From Thermoproteus sp. (GTDB lineage Archaea; Thermoproteota; Thermoprotei; Thermoproteales; Thermoproteaceae): 64,000 bases of DNA. The translations under genes were made by a program, and so were the position numbers. Shown in pieces: positions 25,865 to 34,534 of this stretch. Below the pieces are notes generated by a model, which worked only from the letters and a program-made list of their open reading frames with translations, did no database searches and was not told where the DNA came from. The DNA is taken from assembly GCA_038893495.1 (NCBI GenBank), contig JAWARJ010000001.1, positions 1,043,824 through 1,107,823 of the forward strand, in the 5' to 3' direction. Within the stretch, counting starts at the first letter, position 1; each line of letters starts with the position of its first letter.

Positions 25865-26315
25865 GCTGGCGCTTGCGGCCGCTGTGGCGATAGTGGCGGC
25901 GCTTATAGCGGCCCTGGCCTTATCGAATAGAGGCGCGGCTCAAGACGACCCCTTCGCCGAGACCGCCGAAGTCCTGCTCGACGGGAGGCCCTACGTGGTC
26001 TATCTAGCCGATACGCCCGCAAAATGGGTTAGGGGATATATGAACGCGACCTCCTACGACCCGAGGGGGGTGGGGGCTATCGGCATGCTCTTCCTGTTCG
26101 ACAAAAACGCCACGTGGTGCTTCTGGATGCACGACACGCCCATATGGCTCAAGATCATATGGGTGCAGGGCACTGAGGTCACCAAGGCCGCAATCGCCAA
26201 TCCATTCAACGACACGGCCGTATGCGGATACGGCGACAAGGCCCTCGAGGTGGACCCGGAAATCCCGACGCCTACACATGTCAGTCTGCGTCTGACGGAG
26301 ACAGGGGGCCGTTAA
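25854..26315 (+). CDS. Exported DUF192 protein
   Basis: 153 residues. An N-terminal hydrophobic segment (residues 4-24, ALAAAVAIVAALIAALAL) acts as signal or anchor. The rest is a DUF192 domain: LADTPAKWVRGYMN, a Gly-rich stretch leading to GMLFLFDKNATWCFWMHDTPIWLKIIW, and ALEVDP near the end. Family members are small periplasmic or extracellular proteins of unknown role. It overlaps the end of the SDR gene by 11 nt and is probably cotranscribed. The two cysteines (WCFW and AVCGYG) might pair. Confidence 0.8.
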   Translation: MAYRLALAAAVAIVAALIAALALSNRGAAQDDPFAETAEVLLDGRPYVVYLADTPAKWVRGYMNATSYDPRGVGAIGMLFLFDKNATWCFWMHDTPIWLKIIWVQGTEVTKAAIANPFNDTAVCGYGDKALEVDPEIPTPTHVSLRLTETGGR

Positions 26316-26642
26316 TATGCGCGAGCCCCAGGGATCGAAAGGCGGGCCGCCGCCGGCAGGTTGGCGGAGGCCAAGCCGGGGCCGGTCCGCTATTTCGGCG
26401 AGCTCGACGTTGGCTGAAACCCGCTGTAGGCCTCTTGACTTGCGCTCCGCAGTCGGCCGTAGCCCGGCGTGAATAGACGTCGTGGTGAACAAGGCCGTTG
26501 AGGGCCGGCGCGACGGGAAGCCGGCTTCGGCCCCTAGGCCGTCTGGAGCCTCCGCCAGAAACCGCCGTGCGGACTCTAAAGCAGTAAGGAGGTGCGGCCC
26601 GTCTGAGGAAGGCCTATCGGCTCCAGCCGCCCCTCGCCCCCG
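26316..26642. other. Gene-free GC-rich stretch
   Basis: 327 bp between the DUF192 gene and the convergent YVTN-protein gene. All frames are short or full of stops. One forward frame has AKPGPVRYFGELD, which faintly recalls the end of an Fe-S subunit motif, but too little remains to call a pseudogene. I see no RNA gene, repeat or strong hairpin. Confidence 0.4.
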
Positions 26643-27629
26643 CTAGCCTCCGCCGGCGCTCTTCTGCTTGCGCCTAAGCCAGAGGTAGCCCCCTCCGGCC
26701 GCGGCCAAGACGGCCACGGCCAAGGCGACCGCCAGAGCCAATAAACCCAGGGCCGACTGGGTCGGCGTGAAGGCTATCTGGACCTCGACGTTGCCAGTCA
26801 CGTCGATAGTGCCGCCTGCTGGCGACGCCGCATAGCCGCTAGGCGCACTGACGGAATACGTGTAGTTGCCAGGAGGTACGGCGAACGCGATTTCGCCGCC
26901 GGTGGAGGACTTCGTAATGCCGTTGAGGGTCACTGACCAAGCGGCGCCGGGAGGTAAGCCGCTCGCCGCAAAGACGACCCTATATGTGCCGATCACCGAA
27001 ACGGTGCCGTCGAGCCAATTGAGCACATACATATAGCCGTTAGACGGATTATAGACGGCGTATATGGGGTCTGCGCCTACTCGTATCGTCGCAATCACAG
27101 ACGTACCAGAAACGACAGAGACGGTACCATCACGCTCATTTAGTACGTATATGTAGCCGTTCGACGGATCGTAGACTGCGTACACTGGCAACCGGCCCAC
27201 CGGTACGGCGGCGATGGCCGACGTACCAGAAATGACTGAGACGGTACCATCGCCTTCGTTGAGCACATACACGTAGCCGTCGGATGGGTCGTAGACGGCA
27301 TACGCCGGCTGTGGGCTCACCGGTATCGTCGCGATGACGGATGTGCCGGAAATGACAGAGACCGTATTATTGTTGTTATCGAGCACGTACACGTAGCCGT
27401 TAGATGGGTCGTAGACCGCGTATGTCGGCCCCAATTTTACTGTGACTATCGTGCCGTTCGTGACGTTACTGAGTTCATACACATAGCTGTTTGACGGATC
27501 ATAGATCGCATATGTCGGCCCCAATTTTATTGCGGCTATCGCCGGCGGTGCATATGTCGGGAGCGCCGTGGATAGAATTACGGCGGCCAGCGCCGCCGCC
27601 AACGCGGCGCGTATAGACGGCACCGCCAT
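26643..27629 (-). CDS. YVTN-repeat surface protein with C-terminal membrane anchor
   Basis: 328 residues. Signal peptide (about 1-28, ALAAALAAVILSTALPTYA), then about five blades of 40 residues with the pattern YAVYDPSNGYVYVL...VSVISGTSVIATI, the YVTN-type beta-propeller repeat. Five blades are fewer than the usual six to eight, and the first is degenerate. A beta domain of the kind VVFAASGLPPGAAWSVTLNG (common in thermopsin-like and other archaeal exoproteins) follows at about 215-285, then a transmembrane helix and the stop-transfer LRRKQK. The ATG at 27629 is leaderless, about 25 nt after TTTTATAAG. It is a shorter relative of 37997-39742. Confidence 0.8.
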   Translation of the reverse strand: MAVPSIRAALAAALAAVILSTALPTYAPPAIAAIKLGPTYAIYDPSNSYVYELSNVTNGTIVTVKLGPTYAVYDPSNGYVYVLDNNNNTVSVISGTSVIATIPVSPQPAYAVYDPSDGYVYVLNEGDGTVSVISGTSAIAAVPVGRLPVYAVYDPSNGYIYVLNERDGTVSVVSGTSVIATIRVGADPIYAVYNPSNGYMYVLNWLDGTVSVIGTYRVVFAASGLPPGAAWSVTLNGITKSSTGGEIAFAVPPGNYTYSVSAPSGYAASPAGGTIDVTGNVEVQIAFTPTQSALGLLALAVALAVAVLAAAGGGYLWLRRKQKSAGGG

Positions 27630-27739
27630 GATGCATCCGAGGCCTCGCTTATAAAATTTGTCCCTAGGCCCGACGCCGCGGCGACAGATGAGGCATGTAC
27701 AGGGCGCACAAATGGGACTGAGGGACCCTCGGTCTGCGG

Positions 27740-28030
27740 CGACGCGCCGGCCGGCCGTCAGATGTGGGCGCGAGGCCCAAGGCTCGCCGCCATGTATTCC
27801 ATGCGGAGACAGGGCGCTCCGTATGCTCGGTCCTCCACGCGGAGGGCTCGAGGGGCGAAGGGGGTGGCCATGGGCGGAAAGGCGAATAGAGGAGTCAAGT
27901 CGTGTTGCTATACGCCGATCGCTGCATCGCTGAGGCCATGAGCGCGCCGATCGGCAGGAGGCAGACGCCTAACGGCAAGGCTTGGCGCCTCTGGCCGTAC
28001 GGAAGCAATTTGGGGGTCCCTGAATCTACT
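27740..28030 (+). pseudogene. PaRep2b-like remnant
   Basis: In forward frames: ARPKARRHVFHAE, then CSVLHAEGSRGEGGGHGRKGE, then after a frameshift ADRCIAEAMSAPIGRRQTP and NGKAWRLWPYGSNLG. These match, in order, ARPEARHYVFLAE, YSVLYAEGS, THVEAISALTGRR and GIWYFWLYGSDL of the copy at 54003-54763. A stop and frameshifts make it non-functional. The rest of the 450-bp gap holds only the promoter of the next gene (TTTAAAAAG at about 28059-28067). Confidence 0.65.
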
Positions 28031-28082
28031 ATGAGCGAGATAGGACGCCGCCTTTCATTTAAAAAGTGGTGTTAGACGTCTC

Positions 28083-28182
28083 GTGGAGCAGCTCGTATAT
28101 CATTTCGGCGAGCTCGTCGTAGGGATCCTCCTGACGATTTTCGCGGGCCTCCTCGTGGAGCAACTCGTATATCATTTCGGCG
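28083..28182 (+). repeat. 72-bp tandem duplication at the start of the exchanger gene
   Basis: The 28 bases at 28083-28110 recur with one change at 28155-28182, 72 bp later and in frame. The protein therefore reads MEQLVYHFG, 15 residues, then VEQLVYHFG. The second copy, at codon 25, could be the original start region of the gene, with the 24-codon extension arising by a recent tandem duplication. Confidence 0.85.
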
Positions 28183-29033
28183 CTAGGCTCGGCAGATCTA
28201 CCGCAGGGGTCGCGATGACCATAGCCCCCATAATCACGTCGAGCCCCGAGCTCGCCGTGTTCCTCATAGCGCTCCTTGAGGGCAAGGCGGACGTGGCTTG
28301 GGCCTCTATAGTCGCACAGCCCTTTATGGCCTCGACTGTGATATACCCGGCCATAATAATCGCCGCGCTGGCCGCTTGGGCGTTACGCAAAAGGCCGACG
28401 CGCTTGCCCCACGTACATAGATATATAGCGGTCCCCCTCCTCGTGTTCACGTTGCCACTAATACCTATCCTCGCGTTGCATCCAGAACGATACGGGCTCT
28501 ACGGCAGGATCTACGGACTCGTCCTCATCGCCGTCTACTTCATCTACGCGAACAAGACTCTAGGCATAAAGGCGGCGGAGCCCACGGAGTCCCCTCGTTT
28601 ATACCTAAGGAACTGGCCCCTCCAGACTGCGGCCGCAGTCGCGGCCATGTATGTAGGTAGCGAGTCGTTGGTCCGGGGAATAGCCGGCGTCGGCTCTTCG
28701 TTGGGCCTCGACGAGGCCGCGCTTGCGGTGGTGTTGATACCTGTGGCGACCGTGTTGCCCGAGTCCATAACGGGCCTAATCTTCGTGGTCAAGGGCAAAG
28801 ACGACGAGGGGATCGGCGCAATTGTCGGGGAGAAGGCACTTTACAGCACTTTCTATCCCGGCCTCGCGATGGCCGCCGGCATCTACTCCCTGGACCCCAT
28901 AACCGCATCGGCCCTAATCATCGCCGTAGTTATTTCGCTCCTAGAGGTCGCCGCCATATGGCGGGGCTATTTCGGCCTGACGGCGCCGTTAGGCCTAGCG
29001 GGATATTTGTGGTATGTCGCGTCCTACCTCTAA
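28083..29033 (+). CDS. Sodium/calcium exchanger-like protein (CaCA family)
   Basis: 316 residues with about ten hydrophobic segments. The two alpha-repeats of cation/Ca2+ antiporters are visible: SSPELAVFLIALLEGKADVAWASIVAQ near 55-82 and PVATVLPESITGLIFVVKGKDDEGIGAIVGE near 220-250, with the ion-binding Glu in SSPE and LPE. It would exchange Ca2+ or another cation for Na+ or H+ in the plasma membrane. The GTG start follows a TATA-like TTTAAAAAG, but the first 24 codons stem from a 72-bp tandem duplication, so the GTG at 28155 is a possible alternative. The glycerate kinase gene overlaps it by 20 nt. Confidence 0.78.
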   Translation: MEQLVYHFGELVVGILLTIFAGLLVEQLVYHFGARLGRSTAGVAMTIAPIITSSPELAVFLIALLEGKADVAWASIVAQPFMASTVIYPAIIIAALAAWALRKRPTRLPHVHRYIAVPLLVFTLPLIPILALHPERYGLYGRIYGLVLIAVYFIYANKTLGIKAAEPTESPRLYLRNWPLQTAAAVAAMYVGSESLVRGIAGVGSSLGLDEAALAVVLIPVATVLPESITGLIFVVKGKDDEGIGAIVGEKALYSTFYPGLAMAAGIYSLDPITASALIIAVVISLLEVAAIWRGYFGLTAPLGLAGYLWYVASYL

Positions 29034-30225
29034 CATAATACGGACGATATTAGAAGCGTCGGACCTCCGCAGAGCCGTAGCGACCAAGGGCGGAAAGTTG
29101 GGTCGAGTGAGAGTAGTGGCTGTGGGCAAGGGCTCTATTGCTATGTTGAGCGGGCTGGACGAAATAGCGGAGATTATAGACGGCATCGCGATATCGCCCA
29201 CGGCTGGGCCGGTCCCGAGGGGCGTCAAGTTAATGTTGTCGGATCACCCGGTGCCTACCAAGAGGAGCTTCGAGGCGGGCAGAGCTGTGTTGGACTACGT
29301 CAGCTCGTTGGGCAGAGGAGAGACCCTCGTCCTTTTGGTCTCGGGCGGCGCCTCGAGCTTGATGGAGGTGCCACTGGTGCCCGAAGACGAATTCCTAGAG
29401 GCGTGGCGCGTCTTGTTGAGGGGAGGCCTCGATATCCACGAGCTGAACGCCGTGAGGAAAAGGCTTTCCGCCATAAAGGGCGGGAGGCTGGGCCACATAG
29501 CGGCGAGCAAGGGCGTCGAGGTCGTAAACTTGATAGCGAGCGACGTGCCTTGCGATGACCCCTCGGACGTCGGCTCCGGCCCCGGGGTGCCGGACAGGAC
29601 CACTCCGGATGAGGCCTACCTCTACCTAAAGGTCAGAGGCCTCTGGGACAGACTTCCCGAGTCCGTCAAGGCCCTAATAGCCTCCAAGAGGGGCGTTAAA
29701 GACACTCCGTCCGATTTCCCCCATAGGGCTGTCGTGGTGGCGAGAAACGCGGACGTGTTGGAGGCCGTCAGGAGAATTACAGGAGGCCATATAGTCACCT
29801 CGTGTCTGGTCGGCGAGGCGCGCGAAGTGGGCAGGGCCGCGGCCTATATCGCCAGAGAGCTGGGGACGCCTGTGATTTTCGGAGGAGAGCCCACGGTGAC
29901 AGTGAGGGGAAACGGGAAGGGCGGCAGGACCAGCGAGTTCGCCCTCTCCTTCGCTCTGTCTTCGTTCGGCGACCTCGCCGTGCTCGCGCTGGCCACAGAC
30001 GGGCTGGACGGCAATACGGGCGCCGCAGGGGTCTGGGCCGACCCCGGCCTCCTCTCCGACATCGCCTCGTTGGGCCTCGACGTGGGGAAGCTCTTCGAGG
30101 AAAACAATACCTTCGAGCCCTTTGAGGCCACGGGCCGAGTCGTCAGGACAGGCCCCACGGGCTCCAATCTAAACCTAGTGTTCTACGTGGATCGGTGGGA
30201 CAGACTGAAGGGCCTATTGGGCTGA
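29014..30225 (+). CDS. gck: Glycerate 2-kinase (MOFRL family)
   Basis: 403 residues, the archaeal MOFRL-type glycerate kinase that makes 2-phosphoglycerate from D-glycerate and ATP in the branched Entner-Doudoroff pathway. Family segments are VAVGKGSIAML, SDHPVPTKRSFEAG, LLVSGGASSLMEVPL, INAVRK-like ELNAVRKRLSAIKGGRL, DVPCDDPSDVGSGP, and the C-terminal GGEPTVTVRGNGKGGRTSEFAL and ATDGLDGNTGAAG. The ATG at 29014 lies inside the exchanger gene (20-nt overlap). A glycerate kinase of this class is described for Thermoproteus tenax. The 3' end overlaps the convergent permease gene by 12 nt. Confidence 0.85.
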   Translation: MSRPTSNIIRTILEASDLRRAVATKGGKLGRVRVVAVGKGSIAMLSGLDEIAEIIDGIAISPTAGPVPRGVKLMLSDHPVPTKRSFEAGRAVLDYVSSLGRGETLVLLVSGGASSLMEVPLVPEDEFLEAWRVLLRGGLDIHELNAVRKRLSAIKGGRLGHIAASKGVEVVNLIASDVPCDDPSDVGSGPGVPDRTTPDEAYLYLKVRGLWDRLPESVKALIASKRGVKDTPSDFPHRAVVVARNADVLEAVRRITGGHIVTSCLVGEAREVGRAAAYIARELGTPVIFGGEPTVTVRGNGKGGRTSEFALSFALSSFGDLAVLALATDGLDGNTGAAGVWADPGLLSDIASLGLDVGKLFEENNTFEPFEATGRVVRTGPTGSNLNLVFYVDRWDRLKGLLG

Positions 30226-31500
30226 GGCCAAGTAGAGGAAGGGGAAGTATAAAGCCAGATTTATCGCGGTGATTAAGGCGCCTATCTTGGAGAACTCGCC
30301 GAATTTTATCGTGGTGGAGTATTTGCTTTCAATTACCTCTAATATTATGATGTTGGAGGCAGCGCCCAATAGGGTCAAATTGCCGGCTATTGTGGCGGCC
30401 GAGGCCAGAGTCAGCCAGGCCCACCCGTCGTGGGGGCCGTAGCCTAAGGACTTCATGTATTGGATGAAGAACTCGGTGAAGGGCACGTTCGATAGGGCTT
30501 GGCTGAATAGAAGCGACTCCGCCGTGATGGCCGCAATGTCCGCTAAGGCTCCCCTCCTCTCTGGCATTAAGACGCCTACTGCCGGTTGGAGCAAGCCGCT
30601 GTTCCAAACGCCCCCCATCATTATAAACATGCTTATGAAGAAGACGATCGTGCCCCAGTTCACCTCCTCTAGTACTCGCCTAGGCTCCGACGAGAAAATA
30701 TACACGGCTGCGGCTACGACGAAGGGGATAAAGCCGATGTTGTCGACATGGGGGAGGCCCAAGAGGGTCAGCACGTCGTTTATGAGCAACGCCGATATTA
30801 CCGCCAGGAGGGCGCCGCCTGCGAGGTAGGCGTCTCGTCTGTTCTTTATATACTCGCTGGGCACAAAAGCCGCAGATAGGCGCCGCGCGGGGACGCGGTA
30901 CCACCTCGCTATTAGTTGTGAAAGCACTAGGAGGTTTATGAGCGTGGGGATAGATAGGTACTCCAAGAAGGTCAGCAACGGGGTTGCGATGCCGGACTGG
31001 ACCGCTATGAGCACGTTTTGGGGGTTCCCAATCGGCGACATGACCGAACCTATGGTCACCGAAAACGCCAAGAGCAACACCAACGGCTCGAGCTCTATGC
31101 CCGAAATTCTGGCCGCAGTCGCGACAATAGGAGGGCCCATTAGAGCGACGGCGTCGTTTACGGTAAACGCCGACAGCAAGCCGAAGAGAAGCGACAAGGT
31201 GGTCAAGAGAGCCTTAGTGGAGTTGACCCTATTGAGGAACCAGTACGCTATTGCGTCCAGAAGCCCCGAAGATTCGGCCATAGAGACTATTGAGAACATG
31301 CCTATTAGGAACAACACGACGTTGAGGTCTATGACCGAGCCCAACTCGTCGAAGGGCACCAAGCCTCCGGCTGTCACTATGAAGGAGGCAAAGGCCATAA
31401 TCGACCACGCCGGCACCTTTGGGAACTTGGACTTTACGGCCAGCCCGCCGATTAAAACCGCAAGCGCGATCGAGGCGACGACCTCCTTATAGAGGCTCAT
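30214..31500 (-). CDS. Anion permease of the ArsB/NhaD/SLC13 type
   Basis: 428 residues with about eleven hydrophobic segments. The two internal halves each carry a reentrant-type motif: VNDAVALMGPPIVATAAR with SPIGNPQNVLIAVQSG in the first and NVPFTEFFIQYM with GNLTLLGAASNIIILE in the second, as in the ion transporter superfamily. Substrates in this superfamily range from dicarboxylates and sulfate to arsenite and Na+; I cannot choose. The ATG at 31500 faces away from guaA. Location: cytoplasmic membrane. Confidence 0.78.
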   Translation of the reverse strand: MSLYKEVVASIALAVLIGGLAVKSKFPKVPAWSIMAFASFIVTAGGLVPFDELGSVIDLNVVLFLIGMFSIVSMAESSGLLDAIAYWFLNRVNSTKALLTTLSLLFGLLSAFTVNDAVALMGPPIVATAARISGIELEPLVLLLAFSVTIGSVMSPIGNPQNVLIAVQSGIATPLLTFLEYLSIPTLINLLVLSQLIARWYRVPARRLSAAFVPSEYIKNRRDAYLAGGALLAVISALLINDVLTLLGLPHVDNIGFIPFVVAAAVYIFSSEPRRVLEEVNWGTIVFFISMFIMMGGVWNSGLLQPAVGVLMPERRGALADIAAITAESLLFSQALSNVPFTEFFIQYMKSLGYGPHDGWAWLTLASAATIAGNLTLLGAASNIIILEVIESKYSTTIKFGEFSKIGALITAINLALYFPFLYLASAQ

Positions 31501-31641
31501 GGAGCCTCGGCGGGCTCGGCTATTTAAGCGTATAGAGCAACTATTTTAGCCATATGTTTAAAGGAGATAGGGCCCCTTTCAGGGCTATCCCGGATATGTA
31601 TAAAATAAAAATTTAAAAAGGAGAGCCGACAGCGAGTCGAT

Positions 31642-33171
31642 ATGAGGAAGGCCCTCGTCGTCAACTTCGGCGGCCAGTACGCACACCTCATAGCTAGGCG
31701 TCTGAGGGAGGCCGGCCTCTATGCGGTGTTGATAGAGCCCGAAGGCGTTGTGGATGCCCTCAAGGACCCGGAGGTAGCCGCCTTGGTGCTGTCGGGAGGG
31801 CCCAAGAGCGTGTTGGAGGGAGGGCCCACGTTGCCCATAGACGCGCTTAAGGTCGACGTGCCAGTGTTGGGCATATGTTACGGCCATCAGCTCTTGGCGA
31901 AGGCCCTAGGCGGCAAGGTCGAAAGGGGGCCTGGGGAATACGGAAACACCAAGGTGAGGACGATTAGGGGCGATCCCCTCCTCGAGGGCTTCGACGTGGA
32001 GGAGGTAGTCTGGATGAGCCACGCGGACTACGTGGCGGAGCCGCCTCCGGGCTTCGAGGTCCTCGCGGTCTCGGAGCGGGGCTATATCGCCGCGATGAGG
32101 TCGACCGAACGGCCCATATACGGAGTTCAATTCCACCCGGAGGTCTCCCATACGGCGAAGGGCAGGGCGCTCTTTAAGAACTTCGTGGAGAGGATAGTAG
32201 GAGTCGAGCCGTCGCAGAGGTGGGACCCGGCGTCGCAAGTGCCCAAGATAGTGGAGGAGATAAGGAGGGCAGTGGGGCCTCAGGAGAAGGTGTTGGTGGC
32301 GGTCAGCGGGGGCGTGGACAGCACGGTCACCGCCGTGTTGGTCTCTAGGGCGGTCGGCGACCGCGCCGTGCCGATATTTATAGACCACGGCCTCTTTAGG
32401 GAGGGGGAGCCCCAAGAGGTCCTGTCGGCGTTGAGGGGCCTCGGGCTCAACGTGGTCTATGTCGACGCGTCGGAGAGGTTCTTGACGAGACTGGAGGGCG
32501 TGACGGACTGCGAGGAGCGCCGGAGGATTATAGGCGAGACGTTCGCCGAAGTCTTCGTGGAGGCCGCGAGGAGGATAGACGGAGCGGCTTGGCTGGCCCA
32601 AGGGACGTTGTATCCCGACGTGATAGAGAGCGGAGCCGTCAGGGGCGCCGATAGGATTAAAAGCCACCACAACGTCGCGGGTCTGCCGCAGTGGCTCGGG
32701 CTCAAGGTGTTGGAGCCTCTGAGGGACTTCTATAAGGACGAGGTGAGGGCTATAGCCAAGGCGTTGGGGCTGCCCGACGAGCTGGTGCGCAGACATCCCT
32801 TCCCCGGCCCCGGGCTAGCCGTTAGGGTGATGGGCCGCTTCACTAAGAGGAAGCTGGAGATCGCGAGGAGGGCCACGCGTATAGTCGAAGAGGAGTTGAA
32901 GAGGGCCGGCCTGTATTACGACGTATGGCAAGCCTTCGCAACAGTCGGCGACGACATGTGGGTAGGAGTGAAGGGGGACGCCAGAGCCGAGGGCCATGTA
33001 ATCATCGTGAGGGTCGTCCAGAGCGAGGACGCGATGACTGCCGACTGGCCCGCGCTCGACAGGGAGGTCCTCTCCAAGATCTCGAGCAGAATAACCTCCG
33101 AGATCCCCGAAGTCACCATGGTGGCATATGCCGTGACGCCCAAGCCCCCGGCCACTATAGAGCCCTGTTAG
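31642..33171 (+). CDS. guaA: GMP synthase (glutamine-hydrolysing)
   Basis: 509 residues, both halves in one chain, although many archaea split them. The glutaminase half has Cys79 in GICYGHQLL and QFHPEVSHT with the His and Glu of the triad. The ATP-pyrophosphatase half has the P-loop VAVSGGVDST and FIDHGLFREGE, and the C-terminal dimer domain is complete (GHVIIVRVVQSEDAMTADW). It converts XMP to GMP in purine synthesis. The ATG follows a TATA-like ATTTAAAAAG by about 27 nt. Its stop codon overlaps that of hisA on the other strand. Confidence 0.92.
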   Translation: MRKALVVNFGGQYAHLIARRLREAGLYAVLIEPEGVVDALKDPEVAALVLSGGPKSVLEGGPTLPIDALKVDVPVLGICYGHQLLAKALGGKVERGPGEYGNTKVRTIRGDPLLEGFDVEEVVWMSHADYVAEPPPGFEVLAVSERGYIAAMRSTERPIYGVQFHPEVSHTAKGRALFKNFVERIVGVEPSQRWDPASQVPKIVEEIRRAVGPQEKVLVAVSGGVDSTVTAVLVSRAVGDRAVPIFIDHGLFREGEPQEVLSALRGLGLNVVYVDASERFLTRLEGVTDCEERRRIIGETFAEVFVEAARRIDGAAWLAQGTLYPDVIESGAVRGADRIKSHHNVAGLPQWLGLKVLEPLRDFYKDEVRAIAKALGLPDELVRRHPFPGPGLAVRVMGRFTKRKLEIARRATRIVEEELKRAGLYYDVWQAFATVGDDMWVGVKGDARAEGHVIIVRVVQSEDAMTADWPALDREVLSKISSRITSEIPEVTMVAYAVTPKPPATIEPC

Positions 33172-33854
33172 TACTCGAAGTCCTTCACACAAGAGAGGTC
33201 GCCTCTATATAGGGCGTAGCCGACCACGACTCCGTCGAAGCCGGCGTCCTTCAATACGTCCAGATGGGAGCAATTGGAGACCCCGCCCGCGTAGTACACC
33301 CTATCCGCCACGTCTCTCAACGCCTTTACCGACTCGAAAAGAGGCCCCGCGCCGGTCCCCTCGACGTTAATTGAAGTGTAGATGACTGCAGGCAAGTCGA
33401 GCCCCCTCAGCCTCTCCACCGCCTCATCAAATTTCAAGAGGCGTTTGGTCCACCCGCCGCCCATCACGTATCCGTTCAAGACGTCTAGAGAGACCACTAG
33501 GCTCCCGTACAGCCTCAAGGCCTCCTTAAATAGGGCCCAGTCCGTAAAGGGCAGTGTGCTCACCACCGCGTAGTCGCAAACCTCCAAGGCCCGCCCTATG
33601 GACTCAAGAGACCTAAGCCCTCCGCCCAGCTGACAGCGGCCTTCGAGCTCTTTAGAGATGGAATAGGCGGTATCTATATTGGCGAGAGTTCCCGTCTCCG
33701 CCCCGTCGAGGTCCACTATATGCACTAAAGGCGCCTTGGAGAAACGCCTAGCCAGCTCTAAGGGATCGCCCACGAAGACGTACTTCCCCCTCTCCCCTCT
33801 AATCCTCTTGACGGCTCTGCCGCCCTCTAGGTCTATGGAGGGAATTACCAGCAC
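33168..33854 (-). CDS. hisA: HisA-type ProFAR isomerase
   Basis: 228 residues, (beta/alpha)8 barrel, fourth step of histidine synthesis (ProFAR to PRFAR). Asp8 in IPSIDLEGG and Asp124 in VSLDVLNG are in the positions of the catalytic pair. Phosphate-binding loops are seen at LGGGLRS and YYAGGVSNC. The usual late DxxRDG loop reads SINVEGTGAGP, so that Asp is replaced; activity should still rest on the first two. It lies upstream of a gap of 88 bp to hisB on the same strand and converges on guaA. Confidence 0.8.
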   Translation of the reverse strand: MLVIPSIDLEGGRAVKRIRGERGKYVFVGDPLELARRFSKAPLVHIVDLDGAETGTLANIDTAYSISKELEGRCQLGGGLRSLESIGRALEVCDYAVVSTLPFTDWALFKEALRLYGSLVVSLDVLNGYVMGGGWTKRLLKFDEAVERLRGLDLPAVIYTSINVEGTGAGPLFESVKALRDVADRVYYAGGVSNCSHLDVLKDAGFDGVVVGYALYRGDLSCVKDFEY

Positions 33855-33942
33855 TCTCCTTAAAAACTCCAGGCTAATATTTTCTCTGCGTGATGTAAGT
33901 CTCGGGGAGCTAGAGGGATGACGCCGCGGTTATCCGGCTGAT

Positions 33943-34488
33943 TCATTTCGTGGTCATCGGCCTTTCTGACGGCATAAGCGCCTGTCTGAGCGCCAGGCCT
34001 AAGGCCTTATGGGCGGCCTCTATCATGTGGTGTGGGTCTCTCCCCGACACCCTTATGTGAATCGTGGCCTTGGACTCGGAGGCGAGAGACCTCACGAAGT
34101 GTTCGAACATATAGGTGGGGTATCCGCCTATCGTCACGTTGGGCAACTTCGCCTTTACCAGCCAGAACGGCCTCCCGCCGAGGTCCACGGAGGCCGTCGC
34201 CTCCGCCTCGTCCATGGGCACTATGGCCCATCCGTATCGAGCTATAGAGCGCCTATCGCCTATCAGCTCCGCAAGGGCCATGCCCAAGGCGAGCCCCACG
34301 TCCTCTATGACGTGGTGGCCCTCGTCGAGTTCTCTCAACACGACGGCCTCTACCCTGCCGCCCAAGCCAGCATAGTGGAGCAGAGTCTCGACCATGTGGG
34401 TCAGAAACGGCACCGGCGTCGAGACGGAGGCCGGGCCTCCTCTCGACAGCTCCACCAATACTCTAGTCTCCTTGGTCTCTCTAATCAT
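33943..34488 (-). CDS. hisB: Imidazoleglycerol-phosphate dehydratase
   Basis: 181 residues from ATG at 34488. The longer frame to 34569 runs through the divergent promoter and is rejected. Metal-binding motifs of IGPD are present: HMVETLLHYAG, EGHHVIEDVGLALG and DPHHMIEAAHKALG (the last with Asp-Pro before the His pair instead of the usual Asn). It dehydrates imidazoleglycerol phosphate in histidine synthesis. Transcription starts from the palindromic TATA shared with hisF, with the ATG about 23.5 nt from its centre. Confidence 0.87.
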   Translation of the reverse strand: MIRETKETRVLVELSRGGPASVSTPVPFLTHMVETLLHYAGLGGRVEAVVLRELDEGHHVIEDVGLALGMALAELIGDRRSIARYGWAIVPMDEAEATASVDLGGRPFWLVKAKLPNVTIGGYPTYMFEHFVRSLASESKATIHIRVSGRDPHHMIEAAHKALGLALRQALMPSERPMTTK

Positions 34489-34503
34489 AAGTGGGCCCCT
34501 ATT

Positions 34504-34519
34504 GGGGATATATATCCCC
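34504..34519. promoter_or_regulatory. Perfectly palindromic TATA box shared by hisB and hisF
   Basis: GGGGATATATATCCCC is a perfect 16-bp palindrome. Its centre (34511.5) is exactly 23.5 nt from the first base of the hisB ATG (34488, minus) and 23.5 nt from the first base of the hisF GTG (34535, plus). Both genes should therefore be leaderless and served by one TATA site that reads the same on either strand. Confidence 0.75.
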
Positions 34520-34534
34520 TTTGTTCTACCTATC

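Noticed and set aside
27658-27933. 91-codon forward ORF
   Set aside because: Another frame of the same stretch matches the PaRep2b family, so this ORF is a shadow.
34394-34534. Extended start of hisF and, on the other strand, extended start of hisB (to 34569)
   Set aside because: Each extension is the antisense of the other gene or its promoter. The palindromic TATA fixes GTG 34535 and ATG 34488.
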